Assembly: GCA_937995335.1 (NCBI GenBank)
Contig: CALKIH010000039.1
Coordinates: 1-64,000, forward strand
From: UBA2357 sp002344625
GTDB taxonomy: Bacteria; Pseudomonadota; Gammaproteobacteria; Burkholderiales; Rhodocyclaceae
Direction of reading: 5' to 3'
DNA: 64,000 nt
Position numbers and translations under genes: made by a program
Notes under the pieces: generated by a model
What the model saw: the letters and a program-made list of their open reading frames with translations, nothing else
Database searches by the model: none
What the model was told of the DNA's origin: nothing
In this document: positions 8,486 to 16,931 of the stretch, piece after piece
Position numbering within the stretch: position 1 is the first letter of the stretch
Layout: each line of letters begins with the position of its first letter

Positions 8486-8520
8486 AATCGGTCGGGATTA
8501 AGCTGCATCCAGGGAGGCGC

Positions 8521-9735
8521 ATGAAGAGCATCGGACTCGCGGCACGCAACCTTCGTCGCAGCGTGCGCCGCACGTCACTCGCGCTGGCGATCGTATGCGG
8601 CGGCGTAGTCGCGTTCTTGCTTGCAGGTGGGTTCATCAGTTGGATTCTGGTGGACATGCGTGAATCGACTATTCACTCGCAACTGGGTCATTTGCAGGTG
8701 ACCCGCCCCGGCTTCTTTCGCGAGGGGCTCGGAGACCCCTACGCCTACCTGCTGCCGGAGTCACTCGACGCCTTGGGCGCAGCAAGCGACCCGCGAATCC
8801 GTGCGGTTGCCCCTCGACTTGCCTTCAGCGGTCTGATCAGCAAAGGCGATGACACGGTATCGTTCGTGGGCGAAGGCATCGACCCGCAGGCCGAAGCGCC
8901 GATCACGCGCGCAATCGCCATCGTCGCAGGGCAGGACTTGACAGCCGCTTCGGAAGACTCGCTTTTGCTTGGTGAGGGATTGGCGGCAAACCTCGGTGCC
9001 CAGCCTGGCGACAAAGTGGTGTTGTTGGCCACCACGGCAGAGGGCAGTGTCAATGCCGTCGAGCTGAACGTTGCAGGTCTGTTCCAGACGATCACCAAGG
9101 CTTACGACGACACCGCGCTGCGTGCACCGATCGAAGTGGCGCGCCGGCTGATGCGAGTCGAGGGGGCCACGAGCTGGGCGATTCTGCTCGACAAAACCGA
9201 CTCGACCGACACTGTGATCGCCGACCTGCGCGCGCGGCTACCATCAACCGAGTTCGAAATCATCCCATGGACCGAGCTTGCCGATTTCTACAATAAAACT
9301 GTCGAACTGTTTACCAAGCAGGTCGGCGTAGTGCGCATTCTGATCGCCTTCATAGTCGTTCTCAGCATCTCGAACACCCTTACCATGGCGGTGATCGAGC
9401 GGACCAGCGAAATCGGCACCGCCATGGCGATTGGCGTCAGACGGCGCGGCATTCTGGCTCAGTTTATCTGGGAGGGAATGCTCCTCGGCGTCGTGGGCGG
9501 CATTCTCGGTGTGCTGCTTGGATTCATGCTGAGCGAGATCATTTCCGCAATCGGCATCCCGATGCCTCCCCCACCCGGGATGGCGCGTGGCTACATCGGC
9601 CAGATCGCGATCTCGCCGACACTGGCGCTTGATGCCTGGCTGCTTGCCTTCCTGACCACCCTGGCAGCAAGCATATTCCCCGCGCTCAAGGCTTCGCGCC
9701 TGAACATCGTCGACGCGCTCCGTCACCAACGCTAG
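8521..9735 (+). CDS. ABC transporter permease, FtsX/LolCE type
   Basis: 404 aa, starting at the ATG at 8521 after GGGAGG; the same frame is open further upstream but only as a shadow of the preceding gene. There is one N-terminal membrane helix (LALAIVCGGVVAFLLAGGFI), a large periplasmic MacB-like domain (about residues 45-260), and three C-terminal helices of an FtsX domain (VVRILIAFIVVLSISNTLTM, GMLLGVVGGILGVLLGFML, LLAFLTTLAASIFPALKASR). It is paralogous to the next gene; both carry IGIPMPPPP before the last helix. No ATPase is encoded nearby, so the partner must lie elsewhere. Confidence 0.88.
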   Translation: MKSIGLAARNLRRSVRRTSLALAIVCGGVVAFLLAGGFISWILVDMRESTIHSQLGHLQVTRPGFFREGLGDPYAYLLPESLDALGAASDPRIRAVAPRLAFSGLISKGDDTVSFVGEGIDPQAEAPITRAIAIVAGQDLTAASEDSLLLGEGLAANLGAQPGDKVVLLATTAEGSVNAVELNVAGLFQTITKAYDDTALRAPIEVARRLMRVEGATSWAILLDKTDSTDTVIADLRARLPSTEFEIIPWTELADFYNKTVELFTKQVGVVRILIAFIVVLSISNTLTMAVIERTSEIGTAMAIGVRRRGILAQFIWEGMLLGVVGGILGVLLGFMLSEIISAIGIPMPPPPGMARGYIGQIAISPTLALDAWLLAFLTTLAASIFPALKASRLNIVDALRHQR

Positions 9736-9741
9736 GTCACC

Positions 9742-10956
9742 ATGCTGCTCAAGCTCTCGATTCGCAACGTATTTCGCCAGAAGATGCGCACCGCGATGAC
9801 GCTCGCGGCAATCATGTTCGGCGTATCGGGTCTGATCCTGGCGGGCGGTTTCGTACACGACATTTTCATTCAGCTCGGCGAAGCGATCATCCACTCACAG
9901 ACCGGCCATGTGCAGGTGTTCCGCAAGGATTACCTCGAACGCGGCACACGACAGCCCGACCGTTTCCTGATCGATGCTCCGGAAGCACTGGCCCAGCGCA
10001 TCGCAGCGCTGCATGAGGTCGACGAAGTGGCCGCGCGGCTCAACTTCGCCGGACTGCTCAATAACGGCCGCCGCGATTTGGCAATCATCGGTGAGGGCAT
10101 CGAACCGGACAAGGAAGCGCGCCTCGGCACTTATCTGCAAATCACCGCGGGCCGCCATCTTGCCGACACCGACCGCTTCGGCATGGTCGTGGGCCAAGGG
10201 GTCGCACATTCGCTCAATCTGCACCCTGGCGACCCGGTGACCCTGGTGATGAATACGTCGGACGGCGCACTCAACACACTCGATTTCGAGGTGGTCGGCG
10301 TGTTCCAGAGTTTCTCGAAGGACTTCGACGCACGCGCGGTGCGCATTCCGCTGCCTGCGGCACAAGAGTTGATGGCCAGCAGCGGATCCAACGTCCTGGT
10401 CATCACGCTGCATCGGACCGAGGACACGGACGCCGGGCTGGCTGCGATCAACACCCTGCTCGACCCCGCTCAGACCGAAGCCCGCAGCTGGCGAACGCTT
10501 TCGGACTTCTACGACAAGACACTGCAGCTTTACGACCGCCAGTTCGGTGTTCTGCAGCTCATCATCCTGTGCATGGTGCTGTTGTCGGTCGCCAACAGCG
10601 TTAACATGAGCACTTTCGAGCGCATGGGAGAGTTTGGCACACTCCAGGCGCTGGGCAACCGCAAGAGCTACATCTTCAAGCTCATCATCGTCGAGAACAT
10701 GTTGCTCGGGGTGATGGGCGCATCGCTCGGGGTGATCGCGGGGGTGCTGCTGGCGCTGGGAATCTCGGCGATCGGCATCCCGATGCCGCCGCCACCGAAT
10801 GCGAACATCGGCTACACTGCCTTCATAAGGATCGTCCCGCTGACCGTGGCCTCGGCCTTCGTGATCGGCTTTTTCGCAACTGCGCTCGCGGCCGTCATTC
10901 CGGCCCGCAGGGTTTCCGGTATGCCGGTGGTCGAGGCGCTGCGCCAAGGAAGTTGA
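9742..10956 (+). CDS. ABC transporter permease, FtsX/LolCE type (second subunit)
   Basis: 404 aa, the same length and layout as the preceding gene: one N-terminal helix (TLAAIMFGVSGLILAGGFV), a MacB-like periplasmic domain and a C-terminal FtsX domain with three helices. Shared landmarks are IIHSQTGHVQVF near residue 48 (IHSQLGHLQVT in its partner) and IGIPMPPPP. The two probably form a heterodimeric transmembrane unit like LolC-LolE. The six-base spacing to its neighbour and three-base spacing to the acyltransferase indicate one transcript. Transport of a lipid-like product across or out of the inner membrane is an inference from family and context. Confidence 0.88.
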   Translation: MLLKLSIRNVFRQKMRTAMTLAAIMFGVSGLILAGGFVHDIFIQLGEAIIHSQTGHVQVFRKDYLERGTRQPDRFLIDAPEALAQRIAALHEVDEVAARLNFAGLLNNGRRDLAIIGEGIEPDKEARLGTYLQITAGRHLADTDRFGMVVGQGVAHSLNLHPGDPVTLVMNTSDGALNTLDFEVVGVFQSFSKDFDARAVRIPLPAAQELMASSGSNVLVITLHRTEDTDAGLAAINTLLDPAQTEARSWRTLSDFYDKTLQLYDRQFGVLQLIILCMVLLSVANSVNMSTFERMGEFGTLQALGNRKSYIFKLIIVENMLLGVMGASLGVIAGVLLALGISAIGIPMPPPPNANIGYTAFIRIVPLTVASAFVIGFFATALAAVIPARRVSGMPVVEALRQGS

Positions 10957-10959
10957 ACC

Positions 10960-11772
10960 ATGAAACTGTTTGATCGCTTCAACCTGGGGCACGGATTCCG
11001 CAAGTACTTCCAAATCCAAGCGGCCGCATCAGACGCACTGCGCGACGACGTCTACCGAATACGCCACGAAGTGTACTGCGAAGAGCTCAAGTTCGAGCCC
11101 GAGCGCCCGGACCGCCGCGAGATCGACAGCTACGATCGCCACAGCCTGCATTGCCTCATCCGAACCAGCACCGAACCCGACACCCTGGTCGGCTGCACCC
11201 GTCTGGTGCTGACCGATCCCAACGACCGAAGCGGCCTTCTGCCATTCGAACGAACATGCGCAGCCACGCTCGACCGCTCCATCGTCGATCCGATGAAACT
11301 GCCCCGCGAACGAATCGCCGAGGTTTCCAGGTTGGCGGTACGTGCCTACTACCGACGTCGACGCGGCGAAGCGCAGAGCCCCGCGCCGATCAACGACGAG
11401 GACTTCGGCACCCGAAGCCAGCCACGTTTTCCCTATATTCCCATCGGGCTCTATCTGGGCGCAGTCGCGATGGCGCATCGCAGCAATATCGACACGATGT
11501 TCGTGCTCACCGAACCACGCCTTGCCGCTCATTTCGCCAAGCTCGGAGTCGATATCCGCCAGATCGGCGGCGCGGTGGAGCATCGTGGCGCGCGCGTGCC
11601 TTCGATGATGGATGTGCAGTCGATCATCAAAAACATGCGCTTTCTGGTCAAGCCGATGTGGCGCGTCATACTTGAGGAAATCGATCAGACCATGGTCTCG
11701 GCGTTCGTGGGCGAACGCCCCGCAAGCACAAGCACATCAAGCACGGGCGGACATGCCTGGCACGCCGCCTAA
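10960..11772 (+). CDS. PEP-CTERM/exosortase-associated acyltransferase (N-acyl amino acid synthase-like)
   Basis: 270 aa. It has the GNAT/autoinducer-synthase-like fold of exosortase-associated acyltransferases: DDVYRIRHEVYCEELKFEP, then TLVGCTRLVLTDPN, ERIAEVSRLAVRAYYRRR and PYIPIGLYLGAVAMAHR, followed by a helical C-terminus. Members of this family and related soil-DNA enzymes make long-chain N-acyl amino acids from acyl-ACP; that is family knowledge, not shown here. It ends the flavoprotein-permease-permease operon and lies near three PEP-CTERM genes, which supports the exosortase link. The Ser/Thr/Gly-rich tail after residue 250 looks dispensable. Confidence 0.83.
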   Translation: MKLFDRFNLGHGFRKYFQIQAAASDALRDDVYRIRHEVYCEELKFEPERPDRREIDSYDRHSLHCLIRTSTEPDTLVGCTRLVLTDPNDRSGLLPFERTCAATLDRSIVDPMKLPRERIAEVSRLAVRAYYRRRRGEAQSPAPINDEDFGTRSQPRFPYIPIGLYLGAVAMAHRSNIDTMFVLTEPRLAAHFAKLGVDIRQIGGAVEHRGARVPSMMDVQSIIKNMRFLVKPMWRVILEEIDQTMVSAFVGERPASTSTSSTGGHAWHAA

Positions 11773-11802
11773 ACTAGCCGGACTGCGGAACTCATACCCT
11801 CC

Positions 11803-11829
11803 TTAGCACTCCCAAGCACAGAGTGCTAA
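11803..11829 (+). promoter_or_regulatory. CIRCE operator (HrcA site) in front of rpoH
   Basis: TTAGCACTC (11803-11811), nine spacer bases, then GAGTGCTAA (11821-11829). Both half-sites match the CIRCE consensus exactly, and the right half overlaps a -10-like TAAAAT (11827-11832). HrcA would therefore repress the rpoH promoter at normal temperature. I recall CIRCE in front of rpoH from comparative work on betaproteobacteria. Confidence 0.93.
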
Positions 11830-11856
11830 AATAGCGACCAAGGAGGATCAATAAAC

Positions 11857-12708
11857 ATGACTCATGCACTTGCGATGCCTGCTCCATCCACCGTTGGCAG
11901 CATCGACCAGTACATCCAGTCGGTCAACCGCATCCCGCTTCTGACGGAAAAGGAAGAAGGCGAGCTTGCACGACGCCTGCATGACGAAGGCGACGTCGAT
12001 GCCGCTCGCCAGTTGGTGATGTCCCACCTGCGTTTGGTCGTTGCGATTGCGCGCGGTTACCTCGGCTACGGCCTGCCCCATGCCGACCTTATCCAGGAAG
12101 GCAATGTCGGCCTCATGAAGGCCGTGAAGCGTTTCGATCCGGCGCGCGGAGTACGCCTCGTTTCGTTCGCGATCCACTGGATCAAGGCAGAGATCCACGA
12201 ATACATCATTCGCAACTGGCGCCTGGTCAAGATCGCCACGACCAAGGCACAGCGCAAGCTGTTCTTCAACCTGCGCAGTCTCAAGACCGACACCCGCACC
12301 CTGAACTGCGACGAAGTGGCGGCGGTTGCGACCCAGCTCGGCGTAAAGCCTGAGGAAGTCGTCGAAATGGAAACCCGGCTGGGCGGACGCGACATGCCCC
12401 TGGAAGGCGACCGCGACGACGGCGAGGAGGAACGCTTCGCCCCGATTGCCTACCTGCCCGACCCTCATGCCGAACCGTCCGAGGTTCTCGAACGTGCCGA
12501 ATCGGCACGCCTGCAAGACGAAGGCCTGAGCGATGCCTTGGCGAGTCTCGATGAGCGCAGCCGCAATATCGTGCGCCGCCGCTGGCTCAGCGAGGGCGAC
12601 AGCCCAACCCTGCACGAGCTTGCCGCCGAATACGGCGTTTCGGCCGAGCGCATCCGCCAGATCGAGGCAAAGGCGATGCAAAAGATGCGCGGCCTGCTGG
12701 CGGCATGA
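11857..12708 (+). CDS. rpoH: RNA polymerase heat-shock sigma factor RpoH (sigma-32)
   Basis: 283 aa, the normal RpoH length. Region 1.2 is SIDQYIQSVNRIPLLTEKEE. Region 2 includes YGLPHADLIQEGNVGLMKAV and the -10-recognition segment SFAIHWIKAEIHEYIIRNWR. The RpoH box follows (QRKLFFNLRS), and region 4 ends LAAEYGVSAERIRQIEAKAM. A strong AAGGAGG lies about 10 bases before the ATG. It directs transcription of chaperone and protease genes after heat or unfolding stress. The CIRCE operator just upstream puts it under HrcA, which would link the two heat-shock circuits. A hairpin follows at 12744. Confidence 0.97.
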   Translation: MTHALAMPAPSTVGSIDQYIQSVNRIPLLTEKEEGELARRLHDEGDVDAARQLVMSHLRLVVAIARGYLGYGLPHADLIQEGNVGLMKAVKRFDPARGVRLVSFAIHWIKAEIHEYIIRNWRLVKIATTKAQRKLFFNLRSLKTDTRTLNCDEVAAVATQLGVKPEEVVEMETRLGGRDMPLEGDRDDGEEERFAPIAYLPDPHAEPSEVLERAESARLQDEGLSDALASLDERSRNIVRRRWLSEGDSPTLHELAAEYGVSAERIRQIEAKAMQKMRGLLAA

Positions 12709-12743
12709 CGACGAGCCGCCACCGTTCGCCTTCAAAATAGCGT

Positions 12744-12765
12744 AGGGCGCCTTCAGTGGCGCCCT
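12744..12765 (+). terminator. Hairpin terminator after rpoH
   Basis: AGGGCGCC-TTCAGT-GGCGCCCT, a perfect 8-bp stem with a 6-base loop, 36 bases past the rpoH stop and followed by a pyrimidine-rich CCCCTTCCTC. The T-run is weak. It lies between rpoH and the end of the opposing sco gene. Confidence 0.55.
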
Positions 12766-12814
12766 CCCCTTCCTCGTCGGGACAACGCGGTAGCCGTCGG
12801 TTGGCCCACCCGCC

Positions 12815-13399
12815 TCACTTTCCGTCGAGCAGGAGCCGGATGTCGCCCACGATGTTGTCCACCGGTTCGCCGTGCTTGATGTACAGGCGCAGGCGGCCGT
12901 TCGGATCGAACACATAGGTGCCGGCGGAGTGGTCGATGGTGTAGTTCGGGCCCTCGACATCACCGCTCTTGCGGTAGAACACCTTGAATTCGCGCGCGAC
13001 CTCTGCGGTCTCCTCGAGGTCGCCATACAGGCCCAGAAAACGTGGATCGAAAGCGGGTACATAGGCTTCGAGCAGCTCGCGGGTGTCACGCTCCGGATCG
13101 ACGGTCACGAACAGCACCTGGAGGCGATCGGCGTCCGCACCGAGCTGTCGCATGACCTCGCTCATGGTGGACAAACTGCTCGGACACACGTCAGGGCACT
13201 GTGTGAAACCAAAAAAAAGGGTAACGACCTTTCCTTTGAAATCGGCCAGTTCGCGCCGATCGCCGTGATGGTCGGTCAAGGACAGCGACTTGCCGTACGC
13301 TGCGCCCGTAAGATCGGTGTTGTAAAAGCGGGTTCCGGTTTCACCGCCGCAGCCGGCAAGGGCGAGAGCGGTTGCCGCAATCATCAGGAAGCGAAGCAT
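12815..13399 (-). CDS. sco1: SCO1/SenC copper chaperone for cytochrome oxidase
   Basis: 194 aa lipoprotein: signal MLRFLMIAATALALAGCGGE with a lipobox Cys, then a thioredoxin fold. The copper ligands of the family are present: CPDVCP (around residue 70) and the distal His in TIDHSAGTYVF. It delivers copper to the CuA site of cytochrome oxidase subunit II and/or reduces its cysteines in the periplasm. It is the last gene of the ctaG-ctaE-surf1-ctaA-cyoE-sco series on this strand, 16 bases after cyoE. Confidence 0.93.
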   Translation of the reverse strand: MLRFLMIAATALALAGCGGETGTRFYNTDLTGAAYGKSLSLTDHHGDRRELADFKGKVVTLFFGFTQCPDVCPSSLSTMSEVMRQLGADADRLQVLFVTVDPERDTRELLEAYVPAFDPRFLGLYGDLEETAEVAREFKVFYRKSGDVEGPNYTIDHSAGTYVFDPNGRLRLYIKHGEPVDNIVGDIRLLLDGK

Positions 13400-13415
13400 C
13401 AGCGATAGCCTTCGA

Positions 13416-14330
13416 TCAGAAACGGATGTAATGATCGGTCAGAAGACCCGCAAATAGCAAGAACAGGTAGAGGATCGAAAACCTGAACGTCTTGCGCGCC
13501 AGGCGATCGCTGTACGTGACATACAGCCGCCAGGCATGATGCAGAAAAGCACCGCCGAGTGCCACTGCCGCAAACAGATAGAGCCATCCGCTCATGCGGG
13601 TTGCGAACGGCAGCAGGGTCACCGCGAACAGGATACAGGTATAGAGCAGAACCGATAGCCGCGTATATTGTTCGCCATGGGTGACCGGCAGCATCGGCAG
13701 ACCCGCCCTGGCATAGTCCTCGGTGCGATAGAGCGCCAGCGCCCAGAAATGCGGCGGTGTCCATGCGAAGATGATCAGGAACAGTAACAGCGCATCCGCG
13801 CTGACCTCTCCGGTGACGGCCGCCCAGCCCAGCACGGGCGGCATCGCACCGGAAGCACCACCGATGACGATGTTCTGCGGCGTACGCGGCTTGAGCACCA
13901 CCGTGTAGATGACGGCATATCCTACGAAGGTCGCCAGCGTCAGCCACATCGTGAGCGGATTCACGAACTGGTGCAGGATCACGAGCCCGCACGCTCCCAA
14001 CACCCCCGCAAACACCAGCGTTTCGCCATTGCCGAGCTCACCGCGCGGCAAAGGGCGCCCGCGCGTACGTGACATATGGGCGTCGATGCGACTTTCGATC
14101 ATGCAGTTGAAGGCAGCAGCGGCGCCGGCCACGAATGCGATACCGAGTGTTGCGCTCAGCACCCGCGCCGCATCGGGCAAACCCGCCGGAACCGCGAGAA
14201 ACATGCCGATGATGGCGCAGAACACGATCAGTGTATTGACCCTGGGTTTGGTCAGCACATAAAAGGCATGCAAACGACGACTGGCTGCAAGCCGGTCAAG
14301 CGTAAGAGTTCTTGTGTTCGGTCCGCTCAT
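13416..14330 (-). CDS. cyoE: Protoheme IX farnesyltransferase (heme O synthase)
   Basis: 304 aa from ATG at 14330, chosen because AAAGGAGGGGAA precedes it; the frame is open upstream to 14366. It is a UbiA-type prenyltransferase with about nine membrane helices. The conserved loop NCMIESRIDAHMSRTRGRPL carries the NxxxDxxxD-type prenyl diphosphate site, and the second site is near WTPPHFWALALYRTEDYARA. It converts heme B to heme O, which CtaA then oxidises to heme A for the aa3 oxidase. Its start overlaps the end of ctaA by 35 bases. Confidence 0.95.
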   Translation of the reverse strand: MSGPNTRTLTLDRLAASRRLHAFYVLTKPRVNTLIVFCAIIGMFLAVPAGLPDAARVLSATLGIAFVAGAAAAFNCMIESRIDAHMSRTRGRPLPRGELGNGETLVFAGVLGACGLVILHQFVNPLTMWLTLATFVGYAVIYTVVLKPRTPQNIVIGGASGAMPPVLGWAAVTGEVSADALLLFLIIFAWTPPHFWALALYRTEDYARAGLPMLPVTHGEQYTRLSVLLYTCILFAVTLLPFATRMSGWLYLFAAVALGGAFLHHAWRLYVTYSDRLARKTFRFSILYLFLLFAGLLTDHYIRF

Positions 14331-15333
14331 TTCCCCTCCTTTCCGCCCGCACCGCGGCCCCCTCACGCACCAGCCGATAGTTGACGCATATCATCACGAC
14401 GACCAGCAACGCTGCGCCCGCGTTGTGTGCCACCGCCAGCAGCAGGGGCAACCCGAAAACCACATTCGCAACGCCCAACAAGACCTGCAGCACCACGCAG
14501 GCCAGGAGCGCCAGGCCGACATGCTGAGTCGCCTGTCGGCGCGACAACAGCCAGGCCAACAGGAACAGTACCCCCCCCGCCAGCACGGCGCCCACTCTGT
14601 GCATCCAATGGATCGCCGTGAGCGCCGCCAGCGACAGCAGTTCGCCATCCGGCGTCATGCCCAGTTCGCGCACCACATGGAACGCGTTCGCATAGTCGCC
14701 CTCGGGCCACCAGCTACCGTGACAGGTCGGGAAGTCCGAACATGCCAGCGCGGCGTAGTTGGTGCTGGTCCAGCCGCCAAGCGTGATCTGGGCCACCAGC
14801 AGAACCAACCCCAAGCGCCCGAGCAACAACATTCCCGGGCTGGTCCCGGCCCGCTGGAAACGAAATGCCCGCAGTGACAGCCACACCAGCAATGCCAGGG
14901 TAGCGAGCCCCCCCAGCAGGTGCGCGGTGACAATTGCGGGTTTGAGCAGCAGGGTCACCGTCCACATCCCCAGCATGCCCTGGAAGACGACGACCCCGAC
15001 CAGCCCGCTCGCCAGCCAGGGGGCACTGCCGGGCTCACGGCGCAAACGCCACGCGCGCAAGGCAATTGCAATGATCAGCAGCCCCAGGCCGCTCGCCAGA
15101 TAGCGGTGGATCATTTCCTTCCACGCCTTGGGCAGGCTTACCGGACCATGGGGATTGGCCACATGGGCATCGAGAATCTGCTCCGCAGCATGCGCCGGCG
15201 TGAGCTTCCCGTAGCAACCAGGCCAATCGGGACAGCCCAGTCCGGCATCCGCAAGGCGCACGTAGGCGCCGAACACCACCACGACCAACGTGAGGGAAAG
15301 CGCGACCAACAGCAGGCGACGATAGGTCTGCAT
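14296..15333 (-). CDS. ctaA: Heme A synthase CtaA (COX15 family)
   Basis: 345 aa from the ATG at 15333. The first helix MQTYRRLLLVALSLTLVVVV leads into GAYVRLADAGLGCPDWPGCY, the characteristic CtaA motif with its cysteine pair. Eight hydrophobic segments and heme-ligand histidines (e.g. EMIHRYLASGLGLL, IHWMHRVGA) follow. A much longer in-frame extension upstream of 15333 is a shadow of the next gene and is not used. The start shares its first base with the stop of the 15333-15893 gene (TGATG), showing translational coupling. Confidence 0.93.
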   Translation of the reverse strand: MQTYRRLLLVALSLTLVVVVFGAYVRLADAGLGCPDWPGCYGKLTPAHAAEQILDAHVANPHGPVSLPKAWKEMIHRYLASGLGLLIIAIALRAWRLRREPGSAPWLASGLVGVVVFQGMLGMWTVTLLLKPAIVTAHLLGGLATLALLVWLSLRAFRFQRAGTSPGMLLLGRLGLVLLVAQITLGGWTSTNYAALACSDFPTCHGSWWPEGDYANAFHVVRELGMTPDGELLSLAALTAIHWMHRVGAVLAGGVLFLLAWLLSRRQATQHVGLALLACVVLQVLLGVANVVFGLPLLLAVAHNAGAALLVVVMICVNYRLVREGAAVRAERRGNERTEHKNSYA

Positions 15334-15893
15334 CAACCCAACCCCGAATACTTGAGAAGGCGCTGCAGATCCTTGATGACCAGCTTCACATCCGGTTGGG
15401 CCGGAAAGCGCATCATGACATTGCCCAGCGGATCGACCAGGAACAGGTGCGCCTCGCGTTCCGCGGCGGGCAGACTTGCGATCCAGGCCGGGTGGCCGCG
15501 CGCAATACGCAATTCGGGATGCTGTTGAATGACCCCGGGCGTGGGCGTCACGTCGTCGGTCACCAGCCACAGACGGGCGACACGCCCCATCTCCTTGCCC
15601 TGCGCCAGCCGACTCTGTCTCATCGCGTACAGCGCCTCGCCGCAGGCCGCACGGCAATCACCCGAGCCGGCATAGACCAGCGTCCAGTGACCATTCAGCG
15701 CCCCGCGATCGACAGCCGGCTGACCGGCCAAGCCGTTCAGCCGGGCGTCGGGCAGGGGCGCAGGTTGAATGAGCTCGCCATAGTTCATGGTCGTATGCGG
15801 TTGCCAGACGTAAAAGGCCAGATACGACGCGATGATCGGCAGGGTACAAACCAGCGCCAGAATCGCCAGCGTCAGTTTTGCGCTACGTTGCAT
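15333..15893 (-). CDS. Membrane-anchored protein of the cytochrome oxidase cluster, thioredoxin-like, unknown role
   Basis: 186 aa. There is one N-terminal membrane helix (LTLAILALVCTLPIIASYLA), then a periplasmic domain with a single CRAAC cysteine pair (GSGDCRAACGEALYAMRQSR) and a Sco/thioredoxin-like end (AHLFLVDPLGNVMMRFP, then DVKLVIKDLQRLLKYSGLG). Proteins of this kind sit between surf1 and ctaA in many betaproteobacteria but I know of no assigned function. The overlap with surf1 (11 bases) and with ctaA (1 base) implies a role in oxidase assembly, perhaps redox or copper handling at the CuA site; this is inference. CxxxC is not the normal Sco motif CxxxCP. Confidence 0.75.
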   Translation of the reverse strand: MQRSAKLTLAILALVCTLPIIASYLAFYVWQPHTTMNYGELIQPAPLPDARLNGLAGQPAVDRGALNGHWTLVYAGSGDCRAACGEALYAMRQSRLAQGKEMGRVARLWLVTDDVTPTPGVIQQHPELRIARGHPAWIASLPAAEREAHLFLVDPLGNVMMRFPAQPDVKLVIKDLQRLLKYSGLG

Positions 15894-16584
15894 GTCTGAA
15901 GATACTCCTACTCGTGTAGACCAAGGTCAGGACCAAGGCCAAGCCCGCCAGTGAATACCACTGGAACGCGTAGCCATGGTGGCGATCCACCCCGGCATCA
16001 GGTCGGGGCCACTGTCTCACCAGGCCGTCCTCCGGCCCTGCATTCTGTTGAAGCACCCAGTCACGCACCGCGATGCCGGTCCGGCTCCGGTAATGATCGA
16101 GGTCAATGTACTGCAGCACGACACCATCGCCCGGCGAGTTCGCAAGCGTAAATCCCTCCCCGTGCCGCTTGCGCACCACCCCTTCGATGGCGACAACCCC
16201 TTCCGGCACTGCGACCGACGGCAACTTGCCGCGATCCGGGCCGGCCATGATCCAACCGCGCTTCACCAGAACGAAGCCACGTTCCCTGGAGAGTTTCAGC
16301 GGCGTGTGTACCTCGTAGCCGGCCATGCCCAAGTGGATGCGGTTGTCCAGAAAGACGGTACCTTCTCCGACCCACTCACCCTCCAAAATCACCGCTTGCC
16401 ACTCGGATGGGTCGATCAGTGCGCGCCCATCCACCGGCCTTACCTGCGCTGCGGCCGCGATGGCATCGCTCAGCGCCGTCTTCTCGTCCGCACGCCGCAT
16501 CTGCCAATTGCCCAATAGCAGCCCGATCACACAAACCACCGCGCCCGCCAGCAGCGGTAGCGGATGTACTCGACGCCGCGCCAA
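15883..16584 (-). CDS. surf1: SURF1 family cytochrome oxidase assembly protein
   Basis: 233 aa with a membrane helix at each end (PLPLLAGAVVCVIGLLLGNW and YSLAGLALVLTLVYTSRSIF) around a periplasmic domain, the SURF1 topology. Family motifs include LGNWQMRRADEK, VFLDNRIHLGMAGYEVHTPL, VLVKRGWI and NAGPEDGLVRQWPRPD, then HHGYAFQWYSL. It helps insert heme A into subunit I. It is transcribed away from the small DUF2909 gene at 16706. Confidence 0.93.
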   Translation of the reverse strand: MARRRVHPLPLLAGAVVCVIGLLLGNWQMRRADEKTALSDAIAAAAQVRPVDGRALIDPSEWQAVILEGEWVGEGTVFLDNRIHLGMAGYEVHTPLKLSRERGFVLVKRGWIMAGPDRGKLPSVAVPEGVVAIEGVVRKRHGEGFTLANSPGDGVVLQYIDLDHYRSRTGIAVRDWVLQQNAGPEDGLVRQWPRPDAGVDRHHGYAFQWYSLAGLALVLTLVYTSRSIFRHAT

Positions 16585-16705
16585 TCAAAACACCCGCATC
16601 GAAGCGCGCGCGACGACGCGTTTGGCGCGAAAATGCCCGGCAGCGCCCACGTTAGCAACGGCGCGATCGCAGTCATTGGTCGGATTCGTCCGCTGGAGCC
16701 CCTTC

Positions 16706-16900
16706 ATGCGCCTGGTCGTCATCGTCTTCCTCGTTCTGATCGTCGCGAGCCTCGGCTCCGCCCTGTTGTTCCTGCTCAAGGACAAGGGCTCCGGCACCCG
16801 CACCGTAAAGGCGCTCGCGATCCGGGTCGGCCTTTCTATCACCTTGTTTCTCATGCTCATGATCGGTTATGCCACCGGCCTGCTCACGGGCAAGCTATGA
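16706..16900 (+). CDS. Small DUF2909 twin-transmembrane protein
   Basis: 64 aa from the ATG at 16706 (GGAG upstream); the longer in-frame extension is antisense to surf1 and is not used. It has two membrane helices, LVVIVFLVLIVASLGSALLF and VGLSITLFLMLMIGYATGLL, joined by a short basic loop LKDKGSGTRTVK. This is the DUF2909 architecture, regularly found opposite surf1/ctaE in betaproteobacteria. It is the only gene on the plus strand in the oxidase cluster. The function is unknown. Confidence 0.85.
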   Translation: MRLVVIVFLVLIVASLGSALLFLLKDKGSGTRTVKALAIRVGLSITLFLMLMIGYATGLLTGKL

Positions 16901-16931
16901 ACCGTAGCGGCGTCATCTTCCGGGCACGTCA

